A DNA stretch of 64,000 bases from Rhypophila decipiens (Eukaryota; Ascomycota; Sordariomycetes; Sordariales; Naviculisporaceae), in NCBI GenBank assembly GCA_033297075.1, contig MU858057.1:186001-250000 (forward strand), written 5' to 3'. Positions 58,302 to 64,000 of this stretch are shown here, piece by piece. The stretch's first letter is position 1, and each line of letters starts with the position of its first letter. A program made the position numbers and the translations under genes. The notes under the pieces were generated by a model. That model was not told the DNA's origin. It was given only the letters and a program-made list of their open reading frames with translations, and searched no databases.

Positions 58302-60780
58302 TCAAAAGTTCAAAAAGTTGACATCAATCAACCTCGCCACGATATCATTCTCCTCGGGCAACTCGGGATAATCCATATTCACCACGCCAAGTCTGTACCA
58401 CCGTCTCCTCCTTCTCCTTGTCCTTGTCTCGCCGCGCTGCTTTATTCTGATACGGCTGCCGTTTCTGTTTGTGACGGTCACGAGTGCCTTTTTCATATCC
58501 TTCGTGTCTTTATCGTCAGTGTCGTTATCGTCATCGTCGTCGTCGTCGTCATCTCGTAACCATTCCTTCTCTTTCCGCGTCTCCATATACTCTCGGGTAA
58601 CGATATTCATCCCCTCGATCCATCTTCCACCAAACCAGCCCGACTTGGCCCCGACAGCAACCGTTTTCGCCTGGGCCACCTCGCCATGGTTGGTGGGGTC
58701 GCCTACTGCGGAGCAAAAGTTGATATACCAGTCCTTGACTTCCTCCTCGCTCTCTCCATCATCATAGTCTTCGTCGGGTGGTGATGGTCGTCTCATCGCG
58801 CGCGTCATTATCTTCTGCACGTAGCCGCTCTTGGTGGCGATTAAATCCTCCAGTGGGATGCGCTTCAAGAAGCGCCATTTATCTTGAAGATGGACGCGTA
58901 CACCCGTGGGAGTGACGATTGTGAAATCCGGACTGTCGTTGACCCATGCGCTGAGGTCGAGGCCTTGGCAAGAGGTGGGCGGAAGGGAAGGGTCGGCACA
59001 GTAGCGTCGGATGAGGACGGCTCGGCCGCGCACTTGATCGAGGGTCGGGGTTGGCGTTTTGGAAAAGTCGAGGAACCACCGGGGAGAACCATCTTCGTAA
59101 GACGGAGTGGCGAGGATGGCGGATTCTACAGCGCGGTAGAAAACTTGGGGGTATTCTTTTTGGGGGTCCGAGTGGTCGTCGTTGTCGATGGATATGAGGA
59201 CTGTTTCGGTGGGACGCTGGGGTAGGCCATCTGGATGGAGGAACGACCAGACGTCGTCCATGACGGCCTGGAAGGATAAGCGGCCGGGGAGGCCCAGGGG
59301 CACGCCACCATGGTAGAGGTAGAGCTGTCCGTCGTCATGCCTGCGCAGGCGAAGGTCGAGGAACCGTATCCCAAGCGCCAGCTGCTGTTTTATGCTGAGA
59401 TATTGGGTCCGCACGTAAGGGATGTTGCTCCGCGCGCAGGAGTCGTGAGTCCCTGGGATGGTTAGTTGGGAGAGGAGCGTATCCCCAGGAACCTGTCCCA
59501 TCCATGACGAGAGATCGTATTTCAGAATTGGACGGGAGTACCAGCGGAGGTCTCTGGTGGGTGTATTGTCATTGAAAATGCAGTGGATCCTGCCGTTGAG
59601 GACGGTGATTTGTGGTGCATCTGCGGCAGTTTGTCTGGCAATGGGTTCTGGAGTATCCGCCTCGGAGGTGTCTTTTCTGCTGTACGAGGATAGATAGATA
59701 CCATGGCTTCTGTCAGCTGGGCCATCTTGGATGAAGCCTAGGTATGTGGAATCTCCATAGCTTGTGGCAGAGACACCACGGGCGGACCTCCCCTGAGTCA
59801 CATCGCTAACTTCGAACCAGGGTGTAATCCGGTGGTAATACTTGTAACATTTAACGTTGGAGTCGCTGTCTGATTCAGCTGAGCAGAAGAGGTGCAAGCC
59901 CCCATTGATCACCGCCAGGGCAGGTGCCCCGTTAAATTGCGGGCTGGGAACGCTAACTCTCTGGGGGACTGCCCATTTCCCACTGGGGCGTGTAGTGTTG
60001 ACGTCGGGTACCCATACCGTGTAGAAGAGAACACCATCCTCCACGAAGGCGATGAACAGCTGATGTTGGAAAACAGCCAGGGCCGGGCAGGACTTGCTGC
60101 TCGGCTGGATGGGGATCACACCAGGAAGTGAAGTGGCTTGAAAGACTGGACTTAGTCCCACCCAGCGAGAACTATTGTCGTCATCTAATACGAAATGGGC
60201 CGTATGACCGCTGTCGAGAGCGACGATGGCATGTAGATAGCCATCGAGCGCAGCCATCAGAGGGAAGCCTCTTTCACCAAGTGGCTTCCTGGGAAGAAAC
60301 TCGGTTTCCTTTTCTTCACTGGTACAGGTATACCATATGTCGCCAGCGAGGTCAGACCACATGCACCAGAGCCGACCGCGATGTGCTACGACGGCGGGCA
60401 TGGTTCGAGACTGTCCATGGTGGCTGGCCTGGATGAAGCCGGATTTTGATAGTCCATGCGGCTCCCATGACATATTTCTCGGCGGCTCACTGATAAATAT
60501 AGTTAGAATATGAAGTTTGAGACTTCAGGGGTTGGCCAAGGAGAATTGGGCTGATTGGTGGACGTATTTCCCATAGAGATAATACGTCACGACCAAGTTG
60601 ATTCGTTTCGCGACTGACACATACCTATCATGATAGTTGATGCAGATGTGCCATGATGGCCCTGCCGATGTGTTCAGATGCATCGCAACGAGAAGTTCGC
60701 CGTCGATGCTGATGTTCTGAACTGAGCCGGGGTTGAACTGACTCAGCAAACAACGTGCATTCAGCTGAGTGCCATTGTCT
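58302..60780 (-). CDS. PI-PLC X-domain protein with N-terminal beta-propeller-like repeats; 5' end unresolved
   Basis: The main exon is 60489-58302; its first in-frame ATG is 60473 (723 aa). An upstream exon 60780-60625 joins it in frame (donor GTATGT, acceptor TATCAG) and reads NISIDGELLVAMHLN and PSWHICINYHD, faintly like a cyanovirin-N (CVNH) half. A start further up was not found. Counting from ATG 60473, six repeats of the form (P)A-hydrophobic-G-L/I-hydrophobic begin near residues 26, 71, 130, 184, 234 and 287, suggesting a sialidase/lectin-like propeller. The X domain follows (about 318-480): TIPGTHDS with His343, GIRFLDLRLR, and LYHGG with His388. These are the catalytic residues of bacterial-type PI-PLC. 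No Y, EF-hand or C2 domain is present. The C-terminus carries a nine-Asp run and a basic RTRRRRRRW patch. It probably cleaves a phosphoinositide or glycolipid; location unknown. Confidence 0.78.
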
Positions 60781-61518
60781 CTAGGGAAGAGATATTATGT
60801 CTTTCAAATCACAAAAAGTTGAGGAATGTGAGGGGCAAGTTAACCGTTGAAGCGTGTGGAATGGGGCGCTTGAATTGGGTCTGTTGGGGAACTTAAACCT
60901 CCCGAGTTCGGATGACGCAACCCCCAAATACCTCTCTGTAGCACAGACGGCCAGAGGGGCAGAGGCTTGCGACGCCTGTCAGGTGGCCAAACCTTAAAGT
61001 TACGGTGACGTCTGTTCACAACCGGGCGGCTATAGCACTCCCCCACTATTCTCCCGGCAGTCTGGGCGAGGAGAAGCCGTCAACCAGAAAGGTTCCATTG
61101 ACATAATTATGCCTGAATTGGAACATAATGAATACCTGGTATGTAAACTTCCTAGACCCAGGCTAAACACCAAAAACCAAACCGCGGATACCATCATGAG
61201 TCTTCAGTCTTTAACGTCGATCTTTCCATCAGGCAAGTCCACCATGCCTGGCCTGCCCCTCACCACTCACAGCTCATTCTCAGCCCTACCGTCTCAGCCA
61301 CAGACCAACCACGTCCACCGCTTGGCGAGCTGACAGAAAGTGGAGATGGGAATTTGAGAAAAATGCTGGGGAAAAAGGGGGAAAGGGGGAAACCACCTCT
61401 CCACTCGTGACACCGTGTTGACTACGAAGCAGTACCGCCCATCGCGAGTTCCCGGGAGCTGTACGCGACTTTTAACCCCAACTTTTTCATTCATTTTCCA
61501 CCGTCGCGCAACTTCACA
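60781..61518. promoter_or_regulatory. Divergent region between the PI-PLC gene and the ZIP transporter
   Basis: These 738 bp must hold the ZIP promoter and the missing 5' end and promoter of the PI-PLC gene. No zinc-response element was identified by eye. Confidence 0.5.
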
Positions 61519-62931
61519 ATGGCTCTTTCCCGGTCGTCACGGGTTGGCTGTCTGCTGCTGTCGCTCGTGGCCATTGGCGCTCTCCAGGTGTGGGCGCATT
61601 CCGAAAAAGGAGGCGCGCCAGATGTGTCCAAGTTGAGCCTTGAAGAGATTGACGAGCAGTTACAGGTACATGCCATTTTACATACAAATCGGACTGCAAC
61701 GACAAGCTGACCCCTGTCTCTATCATGATTAGCAATGCTCAATCGTCGAGTCCCTAAGCGCAGCCAAAGCAGCCAAATACGGAGACGGGGACTCGTCAGC
61801 CCTCTCCAAGCTCTTCGGCGTTCTCTTCCCCGGCAGCCCGGCCGTGAACGCCCTTCTCGCGACACTGTACATCTCGGGCCCGCCCAATTTCCTCCTGGCG
61901 CTATGCCCGACCAACATCGACCCCTCTTCGCTGTCGGTGATGGTGGCATTTGCCGTGGGCGGTCTACTAGGCGACACCCTGTTCCACCTGCTGCCCGAGA
62001 TCTTCCTGGGCGAGGATAGCCCCAACAGCGCCCGCTTCGTTCTCGTCGAGCCAAACCGTAATCTGCTGCTCGGCGTCGCGATTCTGGTTGGCTTCATGAC
62101 CTTTGTTGCGATGGACAAGGGGCTCAGAATCGCTACCGGCGGCGAGGGTGGTCACGACCATTCACATGGACATTCTCACGGACATTCCGATATCGTCGCC
62201 TCGAGCACCGGGGTGGATGCGCAGGGGTCAAAGGGCGCGGCGACGAAGCGCAACAACAACAAGAATGGCAAGGCGATCAAGGGGGAGAAGGACGATTTCG
62301 CCGTTGCCTTGCCGGCCCAGAAGGAGATCAACCCGTCTGCCAAGCTGGGCGGTTACTTGAATCTGATGTATATCTTCCCCATGCCTCTAATTACTGGCTA
62401 GTAGCGGTTACTAACATTTATTTCCCTTCTCACAGAGCCGACTTCACCCACAACATAACCGACGGCCTAGCAATGTCAGCTTCATTCTACGCATCCCCCA
62501 CAATAGGCGCCACAACAACCGTAGCAGTCTTCTTCCACGAGATCCCCCACGAAGTAGGCGACTTTGCCCTGCTCGTCCAGTCAGGCTTCTCCAAGCGCGC
62601 CGCAATGGGCGCACAGTTCGTCACCGCCATCGGAGCCCTTCTCGGCACCTTGATTGGTATTGCAGTCCAGGAATTCGGCGGTAACAGCGCGACCGGAGCT
62701 GATGGACCTATGCCTATGAATGGCGGGCTCTGGGGCACCAGTCTCACCTGGGGTGATATGCTGTTGCCTTTTACGGCGGGGACGTTCCTTTATGTTGGAA
62801 CTGTGGCTGTTATTCCTGAGCTGCTTGAGACGGGCAAGAATAAGGGCGAGGAGCTGCGGAAGACAATTGTCCAGTTTATGGCTATTGCTGTTGGTGCTGG
62901 GATTATGTTGTACATTTCTTGGCATGATTAG
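61519..62931 (+). CDS. YKE4: ZIP-family zinc transporter, KE4/SLC39A7 type, three exons, 425 aa
   Basis: Exons are 61519-61665, 61733-62367 and 62436-62931, with GCTGACC and ACTAACA branch sites. A signal peptide (residues 1-26, ending VWA) precedes a short luminal part. Membrane segments include VMVAFAVGGLLGDTLFHLLPE and LLLGVAILVGFMTFVAM. A His-rich loop follows (GGHDHSHGHSHGHSD, about residue 195). The metal-site helices are HNITDGLAM and FFHEIPHEVGDFALL. HEIPHE is the mark of the KE4/LIV-1 subgroup. In yeast Yke4 is an ER zinc transporter that moves zinc between cytosol and secretory pathway. The luminal N-terminus and length fit. The symbol follows the yeast homologue; orthology is inferred from family features. 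Confidence 0.9.
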
Positions 62932-64000
62932 ATTCCGTCATCCTACCAGGTATGTTTCTTACGGCGTAGGGGTGTACGAGATATTTCTCTTGTTAGGTTG
63001 GTAATTGTCAAATTACCAGGACATGATGCTTTGGTGGTTTGGCCAGTATTTCACGGACTGTTATTTCATGGCTTCAGTTTTGGGTTCAAGCACATCAGCT
63101 AGTCCGCCAGCCAGCCAGCCAGTTTAGAGTATATACAAATAGATATCTGGGATTTTGTATAAAGCCTTTAGACTTGAGCTAGTCGCGGTCCGGTCTCGAC
63201 AACGAGTCTGGACATATGTGTACAGCATTGCACAGTGGATATGGTCAAGTCCATGGACCTATCGCACGAGGATGCGTTGTGAAATAAATGACTGTTCAAC
63301 GTGATCGGAATGGGATCGGTATCTCCGATTCCAGTATTTTTGCTTGAACGTTGCTCGAGGCGGTGTGAAGTTCGCAACTGGAGTCACAACGGGATATACT
63401 GTGATTAAAATTGCACAGCCATGGGTTTATTGATATGCGATATGCATCTTGTTGGTTCCCATCCATGGAAACGGTGACAAGTACAGCATGCTGTGAGGAA
63501 AGAGTCACACCCGACCTGGGTTGTCGATTATTAATGGCGTTGATTACCTCAGCGGACTCGGGTAAATCATATCCCCAGCCCAAGCCCGGAATACATGTAG
63601 CCGTTTTTGACACCTGCCTTGTGACTCAGGCATTGTTTACACTCTTTCTAGAACCTTGCTGGGCCCTTTTACTGACATTTGACGCACGTTCGTATTGCTA
63701 ATACGTGGACGCTGGGTTGCATTCTCGTTCACACAGAACAAGATGCTGACAAGAGTGTCAATTTCGGAAGATCTCCAAGTCAGGATATCTTTGGATTCTA
63801 TAATGATACCAAATCAAACTCTGTCTGTTAGTTCACCTGTTTGATCCTCTGTAAATAGGCCTGTCCCTGGCATGACTGTCGAGTTCTGCCAACGGAAACC
63901 AATTCCCGTACCATGTGAATACCGTACGTAACAAGTGTGACTCTGAACTCGATGGCTGGCCAGGCTAGAATCAAGACAAACCTCCCGAACATGCTTCAAG
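62932..64000. other. Intergenic region to the right edge
   Basis: It holds the 3' flank of the ZIP gene, a four-unit CCAG repeat (63107-63122) and a CCGTACGTAAC motif near 63922. No gene was recognised. Confidence 0.5.
63107..63122. repeat. CCAG tetranucleotide repeat
   Basis: Four tandem CCAG units about 180 nt past the ZIP stop codon. Confidence 0.75.

Overview
This window is nuclear DNA of a filamentous ascomycete (Pezizomycotina, most likely Sordariomycetes). Most genes carry short introns (about 50-140 nt) with GTRNGY donors, CTAAC/CTGAC-type branch sites and YAG acceptors. The protein set is fungal: a Zn2Cys6 factor with a fungal-specific regulatory domain, SET3, SAP30, NUR1/Mug154, a secreted GH15-CBM20 glucoamylase, and F-box proteins. 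No species can be named from the sequence alone. I found no rRNA, tRNA, CRISPR array or intact transposon by eye.

Layout, left to right: a 3'-truncated transglutaminase-like protein (-, 1-1376); an F-box-like protein (+, 3213-6367); an unrecognised Ser/Pro-rich basic protein with a possible frameshift and an in-frame stop (+, 7922-9202); NUR1 (-, 11080-12681) divergent from V-ATPase subunit F VMA7 (+, 13407-14022); lipid-transfer protein NPC2 (-, 14500-15196) divergent from the PHD/SET protein SET3 (+, 19028-21847); a Zn2Cys6 transcription factor (-, 24977-27760) divergent from a 14-TM DHA2-type MFS transporter (+, 31293-33519); peroxin PEX12 (-, 34700-36115); a six-exon F-box protein with an acidic tail (-, 37000-39440); a C2H2 transcription factor (-, 40810-44034); a 6.4-kb gene-poor stretch; the Sin3-binding protein SAP30 (+, 50411-51069); mitochondrial Hsp40 MDJ1 (+, 52080-53901); a secreted glucoamylase (+, 55742-57835); a PI-PLC X-domain protein with an N-terminal beta-propeller-like region (-, 58302-60780, 5' end unresolved); and a KE4-type ZIP zinc transporter (+, 61519-62931).

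Most genes are housekeeping or regulatory: organelle acidification, sterol/lipid handling, peroxisome import, mitochondrial folding, zinc homeostasis, chromatin. They do not form one pathway. SET3 and SAP30 both belong to histone-deacetylase assemblies (Set3C and Rpd3L/Sin3 in yeast) but lie 29 kb apart. The Zn2Cys6 factor and the MFS exporter share one 3.5-kb divergent intergenic region, so co-regulation is possible, but no biosynthetic enzymes are nearby. I see no clear new multi-gene system. The most unusual items are the propeller/PI-PLC architecture, the interrupted reading frame at 7.7-9.4 kb, frame-preserving introns at the glucoamylase active site, two tandem-repeat arrays, and a recurrent GTACGG/CCGTAC motif in the spacers.
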